Below are positions 1 through 7,364 of a DNA stretch of 57,088 bases, piece after piece. Source of the DNA: a virus. Both the position numbers and the translations under genes were made by a program. Positions within the stretch are counted from its first letter, which is position 1; the number at the start of each line of letters is the position of its first letter. The stretch spans positions 1 to 57,088 of the IMG/VR virus record IMGVR_UViG_3300022200_000050. One strand, 5' to 3'. Below the pieces are notes generated by a model, which was not told the origin of the DNA, did not search any database, and saw only the letters and a program-made list of their open reading frames with translations.

Positions 1-289
1 AGAACCGTTCTACGGGGTCATCATTTTCATCCCACACTAACACTCTTTCACCTCTTTTTGGCTTCCATTCGCTTTGCTTCTTATCAAACATTTCAATAAA
101 TTTTTCAGTTGTTAAAATACGAAATTCACTATTTAAAATTGTTCCAAGATACACGAATTTTTCTTCCATTATTTCGTAGCAAACAGATTCTGGATTGAAA
201 TCAAATAAATTCGGATTCATTCCATTCTCGTCTGCAATTCTCTTTACAATTGCTTGGTTCTCTTCGGTTATTTTTATTTTATAATTCAT
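1..289 (-). CDS. Hypothetical phage protein, 3' end outside window
   Basis: The reading frame starts with ATG at 289 and runs off the left edge after about 96 codons, so its C-terminus is missing. The visible part begins MNYKIKITEENQAIVKRIAD and ends with a KPKRGERVLVWDEND-like stretch. I recognise that stretch from small uncharacterised proteins of Bacteroidota phages, but no function is known. The start overlaps the stop of the upstream gene in an ATGA arrangement, which implies translational coupling at the distal end of the left-arm operon. Confidence 0.75.
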   Translation of the reverse strand, partial: MNYKIKITEENQAIVKRIADENGMNPNLFDFNPESVCYEIMEEKFVYLGTILNSEFRILTTEKFIEMFDKKQSEWKPKRGERVLVWDENDDPVERF

Positions 290-519
290 AATTTATTTAT
301 TTCCTCTTTTACTTCTTGCCAATAATTTGGTGTTTGATATTTATTATTAACTCTAATAGGTTCAATAATCAAAGTATTAATAATTTCGTCAACTGTATTA
401 ATTGCGCATTGTTTTGCTCTGCTTTTAAAAAATTCAAGTTCATATTCAGCAGGATTGCTACACAAAACTTTTAAATTTGACTCTACTAATTCCGCTGCTT
501 TTTCTTTTGCTGTTTTCAT
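286..519 (-). CDS. Small hypothetical protein, KExAxELVE family
   Basis: A 77-aa protein starting MKTAKEKAAELVES. A longer frame begins at 561, but that extension would overlap the upstream gene and encodes unlikely sequence, so I use the ATG at 519. The layout is an N-terminal A-E-L-V-E helix, a central AKQCAINTVDEI helix and a C-terminal YWQEVKEEI helix. This is a common small family of Bacteroidota phages with no known role. The 67-aa product at 11135-11338 has the same layout, so the genome seems to carry two members. The stop overlaps the next start by 4 bases. Confidence 0.75.
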   Translation of the reverse strand: MKTAKEKAAELVESNLKVLCSNPAEYELEFFKSRAKQCAINTVDEIINTLIIEPIRVNNKYQTPNYWQEVKEEINKL

Positions 520-523
520 TTTA

Positions 524-907
524 TTATTTTTTAAAAGTTTCAAACCATTTATTAATATCAAAACTCCAATTTAAAGGAGATGTATTTCTTACAGCACTTC
601 TATAATCAGATTGATGTTTTAATAATATTTCTAAAACTTCTTCCTCACTATAACTTCTTTCTGTTTGCCATTTAATCCTTCCAACAATAGAATACTCTTT
701 ATCATCTTTATCAGTTCTAGGTATTTTTAAATCATTTAGATACATCCTAATACATTCTAAATCTTCCTCTAATAATTCTATTTTGTTATCTTTAATATCC
801 AGATGTGTTTCTTGCTGCCATTTCGCACATTTAGTAAAAAGTTTTCTTGGTATTGAAGATTTAGGATATAATCTTTCAGCAGCTTGTTCAAGTGTTTCTT
901 GGTTCAT
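524..907 (-). CDS. Hypothetical protein, EQAAE/AKxQQE family member 1
   Basis: A 127-aa protein that begins MNQETLEQAAERLYP and contains CAKWQQET. The same two landmarks (EQAAE near the start, AKxQQE about 25-30 residues later) occur in the products of 1160-1363 and 1391-1600. This copy is the longest, with an added charged C-terminal half containing YSEEEVLEILLKHQSDY, and it ends WFETFKK, much like WLETFNK in the next gene. The family is frequent in Bacteroidota phages and uncharacterised. Confidence 0.75.
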   Translation of the reverse strand: MNQETLEQAAERLYPKSSIPRKLFTKCAKWQQETHLDIKDNKIELLEEDLECIRMYLNDLKIPRTDKDDKEYSIVGRIKWQTERSYSEEEVLEILLKHQSDYRSAVRNTSPLNWSFDINKWFETFKK

Positions 908-911
908 AATT

Positions 912-1148
912 TTATTTCTTTTTATTAATGATATTATCTACATATTTAATTGCTGCTGTGATTGCTTCTATTTTCATTCTAGAAGTTTGAATAGAATCAT
1001 CTTTAAATGATACACTCTCTTCGTTTGCCGTACATAGTGTGTATTTATTTGTTTTGTGGTTAAAACTTAACTCAATAGTTACTGAGTTGTAACCTTTTTT
1101 TACTGCTTGGAAATACACTGTTTCCCATTCTCTGATTGTTCTTACCAT
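912..1148 (-). CDS. Hypothetical protein, 78 aa
   Basis: Begins MVRTIREWETVYFQAVKKGY and ends with the Lys-rich tail IINKKK. It is predicted soluble, alternating beta-like (SVTIELSFNHKTNKYTLCTA) and helical segments. It sits between two members of the EQAAE family in the same operon, with spacers of about 4 and 11 bases. I do not recognise a family. Confidence 0.65.
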   Translation of the reverse strand: MVRTIREWETVYFQAVKKGYNSVTIELSFNHKTNKYTLCTANEESVSFKDDSIQTSRMKIEAITAAIKYVDNIINKKK

Positions 1149-1159
1149 ATTATTTATTT

Positions 1160-1363
1160 TTATTTGTTAAAAGTTTCTAACCATTCTTTCGCTCGTAAAT
1201 TACAGCCACCCATAACATCTTCGGTAAATGCGTCCATAGTTTCAAGCATTCTTTCTTGTTGGAATTTAGCACCTGCAATAAATGAATTAATTCTTACAGG
1301 GTCGTTATCTGGAGTAGATTCTGCATATTTTTCAGCAGCTTGTTCAATTGTTTCTTTTTTCAT
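1160..1363 (-). CDS. Hypothetical protein, EQAAE/AKxQQE family member 2
   Basis: A 67-aa protein with TIEQAAEKYAE at the N-terminus, FIAGAKFQQE in the middle and EWLETFNK at the end. It is very close in layout to the product of 1391-1600, which points to a local duplication. It is probably a short helical protein. The family is known from Bacteroidota phages but its function is not. Confidence 0.75.
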   Translation of the reverse strand: MKKETIEQAAEKYAESTPDNDPVRINSFIAGAKFQQERMLETMDAFTEDVMGGCNLRAKEWLETFNK

Positions 1364-1390
1364 TTTATTTCTTCTTAATGTTGTTATAGG

Positions 1391-1600
1391 TTAATAATTA
1401 TTATATCCACAAATAGTACATTCAAAATGGACATCTGATGTGTGTTTCCTTTCTGTCATTGGATGGTAACATTTTTTATCTTGTTCTTGCTGGAATTTAG
1501 CACCTGCAATAAAACAACTGCTTAGCTTAAATTGATTTTCTAAATCATTCCATTTTTCTGCATAGTTTTCAGCAGCTTGTTCTAAATTTTCTGTTTTCAT
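1391..1600 (-). CDS. Hypothetical protein, EQAAE/AKxQQE family member 3 with Cys/His tail
   Basis: A 69-aa protein with NLEQAAENYAEKW and FIAGAKFQQEQ, like its neighbour at 1160-1363. The C-terminus differs: CYHP followed by ECTICGYNNY gives C...C-x2-C spacing that could bind zinc. It overlaps the start-distal end of the membrane-protein gene by 4 bases, so the two are probably co-translated. Confidence 0.72.
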   Translation of the reverse strand: MKTENLEQAAENYAEKWNDLENQFKLSSCFIAGAKFQQEQDKKCYHPMTERKHTSDVHFECTICGYNNY

Positions 1601-1755
1601 TTTTTTGTTATTAGTAAATATTGAATATTTGTTAAAATTGCTAAAATTGCATAGTTAAATACATCTTGATGATTCCCGTTAGCTAAGGAATCAGTGGCTA
1701 AAAATAAAAACCAAAGAATTGACAAGGTTACTATTACTTTTATTACTGTTTTCAT
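1597..1755 (-). CDS. Small membrane protein, two hydrophobic segments
   Basis: A 52-aa protein starting MKTVIKVIVTLSILWFLFL. The frame is open up to 1866 but that extension lies inside the recombinase gene, so the ATG at 1755 is preferred. Residues 5-19 and about 33-47 (FNYAILAILTNIQYLLI) are hydrophobic, suggesting two membrane spans joined by a short polar loop. It lies immediately after the serine recombinase. No family recognised. Confidence 0.6.
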   Translation of the reverse strand: MKTVIKVIVTLSILWFLFLATDSLANGNHQDVFNYAILAILTNIQYLLITKK

Positions 1756-1756
1756 T

Positions 1757-2464
1757 TTATTTTGCGTATTTGTATACTGTTTGTAATGATACGATGATAC
1801 CGTTATCGGCAAGTCTTTGTTTGATTTCTTTTTTAGGAATACCGTTTTGAGAAAGCGATTGGACAAGAGTAAACCCTATGTTTGATTTCTTTTCGTATAC
1901 CCTATGAGATGCTACGTAAGCCATTTGTTTTTTGGCGGTTTCTTTATTTTGTAATGTGCCATTACCTAGTGTAGATATTATTTTACCTGCTTTAGTAGTG
2001 TATTCGCCATCTGCTGCTATTCTAGCTTTTATTACTTGTAATGCTTTAGAGGTTCTTTCGGAAATCATTTCTCTTTCTCTCTGTGCCATAGCTGCAAATA
2101 AATTTATAGTGAAGCTATCACACTCTGGCATATCACTACAAATAAACTTAACCTTGCTTTCCATAAGTGTACTAATGAAGTGTACGTTACGAGATAACCT
2201 GTCTAATTTAGCAACAATAAGGGTAGCATTATTTGCTTTACACAAGGCAATAGCTTCTAGTAACTTAGGTCTATTTGCCTTTTTACCTGATTCTATTTCA
2301 GTAAAAGTAGATAGAACTATACCATTGTCGGTAATTCTTTTTACCATTTGTTCTTGAGCCTCAAGTCCTAGACCACTTCTTCCTTGTTCTTGGGTCGAAA
2401 CCCTAAAATAACTAACATACTTATTAGTATTTTGTGTTGTATTTTGTGTTGTATTCTGTGTCAT
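1757..2464 (-). CDS. Small serine recombinase (resolvase/invertase type)
   Basis: A 235-aa protein. The catalytic domain starts YVSYFRVSTQEQ, with Ser23 as the expected nucleophile. KLDRLSR (about 86-92) and the REREMISERT segment (about 129-138) are the conserved arginine-bearing motifs of the resolvase/invertase family. The C-terminus (SLSQNGIPKKEIKQRLADNGI...TVYKYAK) reads as the usual helix-turn-helix. It lacks the long C-terminal extension of large integrases, so resolution, inversion or site-specific integration are all possible. The N-terminus carries three tandem TQNT units encoded by 12-base repeats. It has its own promoter of the TTTAATTAG-N15 type. Confidence 0.9.
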   Translation of the reverse strand: MTQNTTQNTTQNTNKYVSYFRVSTQEQGRSGLGLEAQEQMVKRITDNGIVLSTFTEIESGKKANRPKLLEAIALCKANNATLIVAKLDRLSRNVHFISTLMESKVKFICSDMPECDSFTINLFAAMAQREREMISERTSKALQVIKARIAADGEYTTKAGKIISTLGNGTLQNKETAKKQMAYVASHRVYEKKSNIGFTLVQSLSQNGIPKKEIKQRLADNGIIVSLQTVYKYAK

Positions 2465-2485
2465 AATTTGTTCGTTTTGGTTTCA

Positions 2486-2521
2486 CAAAGTTAAAAATGC
2501 AAAGTAGAATAACTAATTAAA
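2486..2521 (-). promoter_or_regulatory. Upstream-box promoter of the serine recombinase
   Basis: On the minus strand, TTTAATTAGTTAT (2509-2521) lies exactly 15 bases before TAACTTTG (2486-2493), which matches the Bacteroidota -7 box TAnnTTTG. The same 13-base box with the same spacing occurs at 10484. The leader to the ATG at 2464 is about 20 bases. Confidence 0.7.
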
Positions 2522-2526
2522 TTTTA

Positions 2527-2715
2527 TTAATTCGGTATTTTTACTATTTTCTTATCTCTTAAAGCTTGTTCAAACTGTTCTCTGGTTCTGGAATATAGCT
2601 TTCCTCGTACTTCAAAGTCTATTCTTTCGTCTTTTCCGTACCATATTTCTGTTATAGTTAGGTCGTATCCATCGCTTGTTTCGTAGTTCCCTTGTTGGTG
2701 AATTGTTATTTTCAT
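2527..2715 (-). CDS. Hypothetical protein, 62 aa
   Basis: Begins MKITIHQQGNYETSDGYDLT and is mostly beta-like, ending EQALRDKKIVKIPN. It sits 5 bases downstream of the 2720-2944 gene and is the last gene before the recombinase promoter. No family recognised. A coding frame is supported by tight packing and normal composition. Confidence 0.6.
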   Translation of the reverse strand: MKITIHQQGNYETSDGYDLTITEIWYGKDERIDFEVRGKLYSRTREQFEQALRDKKIVKIPN

Positions 2716-2719
2716 ACTA

Positions 2720-2944
2720 CTAATCAGTTTGTTTGAAGTTTACTTCCATGCTTACTAATGCTCCTTTTACTGCTAGAATATATTCGTCAAAGAGTTCTAT
2801 TGCTTCAGCATTACTGCTTCTATATTCCTTGTGGGTTACTTTTCCGTTAGTTTCTTCTCGAAATTCGTAGTTAAATTCTTCTTTTTCAAGGAAATATTCG
2901 TACTTGTTGTCGTAGGTTTTTATTATTATGTGTCTAATGTTCAT
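2720..2944 (-). CDS. Hypothetical protein, 74 aa
   Basis: Begins MNIRHIIIKTYDNKYEYFLEKEEF, then has charged helical sequence with NAEAIELFDEYILAVKGAL. It is the first gene after a perfect 12-bp inverted repeat (2963-3006) and could be regulated by that structure. No family recognised. Confidence 0.6.
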   Translation of the reverse strand: MNIRHIIIKTYDNKYEYFLEKEEFNYEFREETNGKVTHKEYRSSNAEAIELFDEYILAVKGALVSMEVNFKQTD

Positions 2945-2962
2945 GTTTTTGTTGTTTTATTT

Positions 2963-3006
2963 AAGAATTGTGGCAGCTAAATTAGCATTTATCCGCCACA
3001 ATTCTT
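2963..3006. repeat. Perfect 12-bp inverted repeat with 20-nt loop
   Basis: AAGAATTGTGGC (2963-2974) is the exact reverse complement of GCCACAATTCTT (2995-3006). On the plus strand the hairpin is followed by TTGTTTTTTTT and looks like an intrinsic terminator, yet no plus-strand gene ends here. On the minus strand, where the genes are, it forms the 5' leader of 2720-2944 and lacks a U-run. It could be an antisense terminator, a leader structure or an operator. Confidence 0.7.
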
Positions 3007-3014
3007 TGTTTTTT

Positions 3015-3365
3015 TTATATGGTCGTAACTATATTTTTACCTTTTGTAATAAAAGCTACATAATTATGACAGGCTACAATGCTTTCAAAATACATCGTAG
3101 CAGTAACTCTATTGCCAAAATCTAACTTAACTCTTGGATTGTAATAAATATTTTCACCGTCAATAAAACAGTTTTCGGGCGCACCTTCGCTAATAAAATT
3201 ATGAGAAAGATAACGCCAATACACGCCTTCTTTTCGAAAAACTATTCCAAAAATCTTTATTTCTTTCTTTGAGCAATATAATCGCTCAACTTCTGCATCA
3301 CAGATAGTTACTTTTACTAATTTATCTAGTAAATATATATTATTTTGTTCTACGCTGCTTTTCAT
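3015..3365 (-). CDS. Hypothetical protein, 116 aa
   Basis: Begins MKSSVEQNNIYLLDKLVKV. Predicted largely beta-stranded, with aromatic-rich stretches (EGVYWRYLSHNF, NIYYNP). The start overlaps the upstream stop by one base (TAATG), showing membership of the same operon. No family recognised. Confidence 0.65.
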   Translation of the reverse strand: MKSSVEQNNIYLLDKLVKVTICDAEVERLYCSKKEIKIFGIVFRKEGVYWRYLSHNFISEGAPENCFIDGENIYYNPRVKLDFGNRVTATMYFESIVACHNYVAFITKGKNIVTTI

Positions 3366-3763
3366 TATCCAATTACCTCCTTTACAATTCTAAATCCCAT
3401 CTCATTTTGAAGGTACTCTTTACACTTTTCTTCAATAGATTCTAGTATTTCATAGCTAGCTTCTTGTTGATTTTCTTTGTGCTGAGCGTCTAAGTCTTTA
3501 CTTTCGTCAAATGCCTTGTCTAAAATTGTACACAAGTAATCTTGTTCAATAAAAGCATCTTTAATTAGCTTTACTGTTTTAGGATTAAGCATAAACCTAT
3601 GATACTCAATAAAATCCGCTAAATGTTTTGATGCCTTTAAGGTGGCATGGAAGCCTACTAAAGCTACTCTTACGTTCATTAGCATTTTTTCTTTTTCTTC
3701 TGCACTTAACTTACTAATTTCTAGTTTTGTAATTGGTGCTTCTCTTTTTACTTTATTTTTCAT
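3365..3763 (-). CDS. Hypothetical protein, 132 aa, helical
   Basis: Begins MKNKVKREAPITKLEISKLS. The sequence is almost entirely charged helix (EEKEKMLMNVRVALVGFHAT, ESIEEKCKEYLQNEM), consistent with a soluble helical protein. It belongs to the replication-side operon, just downstream of a second helical protein. Function unknown. Confidence 0.65.
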   Translation of the reverse strand: MKNKVKREAPITKLEISKLSAEEKEKMLMNVRVALVGFHATLKASKHLADFIEYHRFMLNPKTVKLIKDAFIEQDYLCTILDKAFDESKDLDAQHKENQQEASYEILESIEEKCKEYLQNEMGFRIVKEVIG

Positions 3764-3777
3764 GATTTTTGTTTGGT

Positions 3778-4182
3778 TTAAAAGTTTAATTGTTGTTTTA
3801 GTGTTGCATTTTCCTTTTGAAGTTCTTTTATTTTTTCAATAAACCTAAATTGATTTTTTTCAAGTGTAGTTACCTTTTCTCGGTAGATTATTGACTCGAA
3901 ATAAAATTTGCCATATTGTTGTTGAATTTCATAAAGCGTTTTAAGGTGTTTTAAGGCATTATCTTTTGACTTTCCTTCCGCTAGTATAGCTTTGTCTTCA
4001 AAGTTCTCTATAAACAAAGAAATAGCCCATAAATTAACCCAACAAGGTTCTGATTGTGTAGATAAATTTGTAAATCCACAATATTCGTCCATGATTTTAC
4101 GAAGTTTCTTGTAGTCTTCGGTTCTTATTTTGTTTATCTCAGCATCTTTCGCAAAAAATGCTTTTAATTCCTCGTCCATCAT
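3778..4182 (-). CDS. Hypothetical coiled-coil protein next to the ATPase
   Basis: A 134-aa protein starting MMDEELKAFFAKDAE. The C-terminal 45 residues (ALKHLKTLYEIQQQ..., KVTTLEKNQFRFIEKIKELQKENATLKQQ) have leucine heptads typical of a coiled coil. The ATG overlaps the ATPase stop by one base, so it is translationally coupled to that gene. A role as a small partner of the replication ATPase is only inference from position. Confidence 0.65.
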   Translation of the reverse strand: MMDEELKAFFAKDAEINKIRTEDYKKLRKIMDEYCGFTNLSTQSEPCWVNLWAISLFIENFEDKAILAEGKSKDNALKHLKTLYEIQQQYGKFYFESIIYREKVTTLEKNQFRFIEKIKELQKENATLKQQLNF

Positions 4183-5141
4183 TAAAAATCTAATTTATCT
4201 TCGTTTAGTTCAAATCTAAAACCTGTTTCTTTTTGCTCTCTATTTTGAGCTTCTCCTGCATAATACATTTGCCCTTCAATTGTTTCGTAAGTTCTGCTTC
4301 TTCGCCAATTAAACCCAAATTTACCTATTATAGGTTTTGCAGTACCGATTGTGTCTGGCTTAACTTTACTAAAGTACACATCAAAATCCTCGTATTCTTT
4401 ATTTGGTCGGTCAATTGTTATAATTGTTTTGCCATTTGCGAGCCAACCACCACCCTTAATATCATCAGCATCAGGGATTCTTCTTTTGCTTTTATCATCT
4501 TCTCCTGTTTTTTCTCTTTCTGTTTTAATAGCATGAGCAATAGTCATAAAATGTTTACAAGATGCTTCTGCTAATTCATTTCTAAAACTTAAAACATAAT
4601 CGTTATATTGGTCTTCTCTACCATAATCCCTAATTGGGTGATAAAGATTTTTCCAAGAATCAATAAAACATGTTTGAATACTTCCACTATCATCTTTATA
4701 TTCAGAAGCAAATTCCCAAATCATTTGAGGGGTAAGTGGTTTTTTGAAATCTTTTTTGCCAATTATTAAAAAATGGTGGTCAATCCAAGCTGATGCAGAT
4801 ATTAATTCGTGTTGTTGTATTGAATTAGAATATCCCCTAAAAGATTTTTTATAATGTTTAACCATTAGTTTTCTGCGAATTTCTTTATAACTTCCAATAT
4901 CAGGGACGTAAAGCAAATGCCTAAATCCAAACTTCTCGGATTGGTAAAATAAAAGCTCTAATGCGAACTCAGTTTTGCCCGAGCCACCCGCCCCCGTAAG
5001 GTCTGTAACCCCATCGTGAGCGAATTGGAATGTACCTACTAGGCTTTCAAAACCCGTATAATTTAATCCCGCCCCGCCCGTTTCGTGGTAATTTAAAAAC
5101 TCGTTGTTTTTTTCGTTATAGTTAATTACTGTTGCGTTCAT
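4182..5141 (-). CDS. RecA-fold ATPase, probable replication helicase or loader
   Basis: A 319-aa protein. The frame extends to 5159, but the ATG at 5141 gives a 4-base ATGA overlap with the upstream stop, so I chose it. TDLTGAGGSGKTEFALELL (about residues 46-64) is a clear Walker A motif. QTCFIDSW further on fits Walker B, and MTIAHAIKTERE fits the sensor position of RecA/DnaB-like ATPases. There is no primase or zinc-finger domain. Gene order, directly after a winged-helix replication-type protein, resembles phage replication modules in which such ATPases act as helicase or loader. A specific name would be a guess. Confidence 0.8.
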   Translation of the reverse strand: MNATVINYNEKNNEFLNYHETGGAGLNYTGFESLVGTFQFAHDGVTDLTGAGGSGKTEFALELLFYQSEKFGFRHLLYVPDIGSYKEIRRKLMVKHYKKSFRGYSNSIQQHELISASAWIDHHFLIIGKKDFKKPLTPQMIWEFASEYKDDSGSIQTCFIDSWKNLYHPIRDYGREDQYNDYVLSFRNELAEASCKHFMTIAHAIKTEREKTGEDDKSKRRIPDADDIKGGGWLANGKTIITIDRPNKEYEDFDVYFSKVKPDTIGTAKPIIGKFGFNWRRSRTYETIEGQMYYAGEAQNREQKETGFRFELNEDKLDF

Positions 5142-5971
5142 ATATTCCTTTTTTTCCAAGAGTCCTCTCGCTCTTTAATTTCCCTTGCTCTTTTTTCTGA
5201 TTCGGTTTCACCAGTAGTAATCTGTTTTACTAATCTTGAATTATCATCCATATCCAACCAATTTTTAAGGGTTAAAAAGCATGATTTATAGTCCTTTAAT
5301 AGTGATTTTTTGTTTTCCATAGCCCCTAGTTTTTTAGAAATAGATTCTCTTTTGTAGGTAGCAACCAACTCTTCTGCTTGCTTATTCGTCATTTGCGCCA
5401 ACCTCGCTACCGTTGGGTAATTAGATTTAATGTGAATTATCAGTTTATGTTCCGATTCCTCTCTTGGTGGTGCGGGTAGGGTAGTAGCTTCTAATTCTAA
5501 AGTTAGAGGTGGGAGGGCAGGTTCGATAGAACCGCCTATCTCCTTCTCCTTAGTTTCTTCTTCTTCTTCTTCTTCTTCTTGTGGATTATGTATTGATACT
5601 GTATCGCTACTGTATTTATACTGTATCAAGGCTTTGTCTTTTACTTTAGCAATCTCTTTGTTTACAAGTACTTGAACCTTTGATGATGGGTTTAAATTAT
5701 ACTTATCCCAATTTTTCACAGAAATTTCATTAGTGGTATTATTGTACTTGATTTTATTCCATTTTTCGAACTTTTTTATTAGCATAGATACTAAATCGAT
5801 ACTGTATGATAAGTCAAAGCAAATTTGTTTTTTACTTATTTCATATACTCCTAATTGGGTAGTTCTTTCATTGGTTAAAATGTATAAATAAAACAGCTTT
5901 TCCTTTTCTGTTAATTCAGAAACAAATGTGTCGCTCCAAAATGACGTATGTATTTTTCTAAATATAGCCAT
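5138..5971 (-). CDS. Putative phage replication protein with N-terminal winged helix
   Basis: A 277-aa protein. The N-terminus (MAIFRKIHTSFWSDTFVSEL...KEKLFYLYILTNERTTQLGVYEISKKQI) is the pattern seen in phage replication initiator or DnaD-like proteins, a winged-helix fold. The middle is a disordered linker that includes eight consecutive glutamates encoded by a GAA run. The C-terminus is charged and helical (SCFLTLKNWLDMDDN...). It overlaps the RecA-fold ATPase by 4 bases, which supports a replication role such as origin binding or helicase loading. Confidence 0.7.
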   Translation of the reverse strand: MAIFRKIHTSFWSDTFVSELTEKEKLFYLYILTNERTTQLGVYEISKKQICFDLSYSIDLVSMLIKKFEKWNKIKYNNTTNEISVKNWDKYNLNPSSKVQVLVNKEIAKVKDKALIQYKYSSDTVSIHNPQEEEEEEEETKEKEIGGSIEPALPPLTLELEATTLPAPPREESEHKLIIHIKSNYPTVARLAQMTNKQAEELVATYKRESISKKLGAMENKKSLLKDYKSCFLTLKNWLDMDDNSRLVKQITTGETESEKRAREIKEREDSWKKRNI

Positions 5972-5973
5972 AA

Positions 5974-6717
5974 TTATTTACCTAAATTTTTTAAATCAAT
6001 TCCTAATGATAATATAGCGTTAAAAGAGTGTGCTAAAGATTTATGTAAATTAGAATCTTTTATTTTTTCTAATCCAACTCCTTGTTTCCAAATATCCTCT
6101 ATAACAGCTTCCGTTGCTTCTAAATGCGGCAAATGTTTCCTAAGAACTTCTTTTGCAGATGTTTTACTTTGATATAAGTTCTTAATTCCTTTCGCATCTA
6201 ACCCTACAACCATTTTATGTAAGTCGTTCCAAAACTTAGAATACTCCTCTGTTGTTTTTCCTATTTGAGCGTTTACTGCCTTACTTAGTTCTAGTTGCTT
6301 TCCTCTTTCTGTAAATATAGCTAATGGGCTATTATTCGCTATTGAATAAACTCCCGTTTTTCTTATAGATGGCAAAACCTCACTTGCTAACCAATGTCTT
6401 GTTTTTACACCAACAGATTTTCTGCTTTGCATTAATAACTTCCAAAAACCACTTTCTGTTAGCATAATTATCTCAGAAGCTCTTTGACCGATTGATTTCA
6501 AATCAAACAGTTCTTTAAACAGAAAAGGGTCGTTTTTCTTAGTGAATTTTATGAAATCATGCCCATCTATTAATTCATAACTTCTTAAAGTATCTCCCAC
6601 TCCTTTATAGCCAAGTTCAAACATAATTTGCTTTGCTAAAAATAATCTTCCGTGTTTGCTTTCCCAATAAAAGTAAGCGTGTCCTAGTTCTTGATTTGTT
6701 ATTATTGAATGTTCCAT
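5974..6717 (-). CDS. BRO-N domain antirepressor-like protein 1
   Basis: A 247-aa protein. The N-terminal half (FYWESKHGRLFLAKQIMFELGY..., IIMLTESGFWKLLMQSRKSVGVKTRHWLASEVLPSIRKTGVYS) is a BRO-N domain, which binds DNA in phage antirepressors. The C-terminal half has GLDAKGIKNLYQ, TSAKEVLRKHLPHLEATEAV and a closing LGIDLKN, and is shared with the product of 24294-25046. It is the first gene of the left minus-strand operon, behind a TATATTTG promoter, as expected for a lysis/lysogeny or early switch gene. Confidence 0.88.
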   Translation of the reverse strand: MEHSIITNQELGHAYFYWESKHGRLFLAKQIMFELGYKGVGDTLRSYELIDGHDFIKFTKKNDPFLFKELFDLKSIGQRASEIIMLTESGFWKLLMQSRKSVGVKTRHWLASEVLPSIRKTGVYSIANNSPLAIFTERGKQLELSKAVNAQIGKTTEEYSKFWNDLHKMVVGLDAKGIKNLYQSKTSAKEVLRKHLPHLEATEAVIEDIWKQGVGLEKIKDSNLHKSLAHSFNAILSLGIDLKNLGK

Positions 6718-6743
6718 TTAAATAAATACGTTTAGTACGAGTG

Positions 6744-6780
6744 CAAATATATTAAACGGTTGTTATATGTGCAAGTTTTA
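6744..6780 (-). promoter_or_regulatory. Promoter of the left arm, upstream of the BRO gene
   Basis: On the minus strand TATATTTG (6744-6751) is preceded after 16 bases by TAAAACTTGCACA (6768-6780), a weaker copy of the TTTAAcTTG box found at 7130. The leader to the ATG at 6717 is about 25 bases. Confidence 0.55.
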
Positions 6781-6815
6781 TTTTATTTATTTTTCTACTT
6801 AACATAATGTTTTTA

Positions 6816-7033
6816 CTATCCCACCGCCAACTCATTAAACCCAACGCCATTCTCGAACATTATTTCCGACAGCCTATCCCTCACAACTTGCAGTTCATTC
6901 TTCTCGTGGTACTTAATTTGCTCCCTTAAATATTGGTCAAATTCCCATAAGCACATATATATACTATCAGCTTTTACGCAACGAAGGTGTTCTGTTGCTT
7001 CTTCGGCAGGTTAAATTTTAAAGTGGCTTCCAT
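6816..7033 (-). pseudogene. Frameshifted small phage gene (MEATLKFNLP family)
   Basis: The ATG at 7033 reads MEATLKFNLP and then continues into a short wrong frame that stops early. From 7004 another frame reads EEATEHLRCVKADS, then CLWEFDQYLREQIKYHEKNE and VVRDRLSEIMFENG, up to a TAG at 6816. Joined, the two parts match the layout of a small protein I know from many Bacteroidota phages, with a conserved FNLPEE start and a W-[ED]-[FL]-DQ-x-LR core. The 218-base span is one base short of a whole number of codons, so a single base is missing near 7004. This is either a broken gene or a sequence error. Confidence 0.7.
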
Positions 7034-7129
7034 AATTCTTCTTTTTGGTTACAGTAAACAAGGTATTGTCAATTATTATTTCCATACCACAAAGGTATAA
7101 TACCTAATAGTATAATTGTATTAAATTAA

Positions 7130-7165
7130 TTTAACTTGTTATTTAGCTAAATATCACTACTTTTG
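7130..7165 (+). promoter_or_regulatory. Upstream-box promoter starting the rightward early operon
   Basis: TTTAACTTGTTAT (7130-7142), exactly 15 bases, then TACTTTTG (7158-7165). The ATG at 7170 is only 4 bases after the box, so the mRNA is probably leaderless. The 450-base gap 6718-7169 otherwise holds the left-arm promoter and the frameshifted gene. Confidence 0.7.
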
Positions 7166-7169
7166 TATA

Positions 7170-7364
7170 ATGAAAGATTACATATTGCGCTTTGAATTTT
7201 ACGGAAGGAAAATGAGTACAAAAGTAAGAGCATATAGCATTGAAGATGCTAAACGTCAAATAAATGACAGGCTAAATTTCATTAGCATAGAAGATATTAC
7301 AGAGCCTGATTTCTCATCAGACGATATGCTAAACAATATTAAAAACCTATTTGGAATTAAATAA
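7170..7364 (+). CDS. Hypothetical protein, 64 aa
   Basis: Begins MKDYILRFEFYGRKMSTKVRAYSIEDAKRQI. It forms a short beta-beta-alpha unit of the kind seen in small phage proteins that process or bind other proteins, but no family is certain. It is the first gene of the rightward operon and probably the most highly expressed of it. The stop is directly followed by the next ATG. Confidence 0.7.
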   Translation: MKDYILRFEFYGRKMSTKVRAYSIEDAKRQINDRLNFISIEDITEPDFSSDDMLNNIKNLFGIK

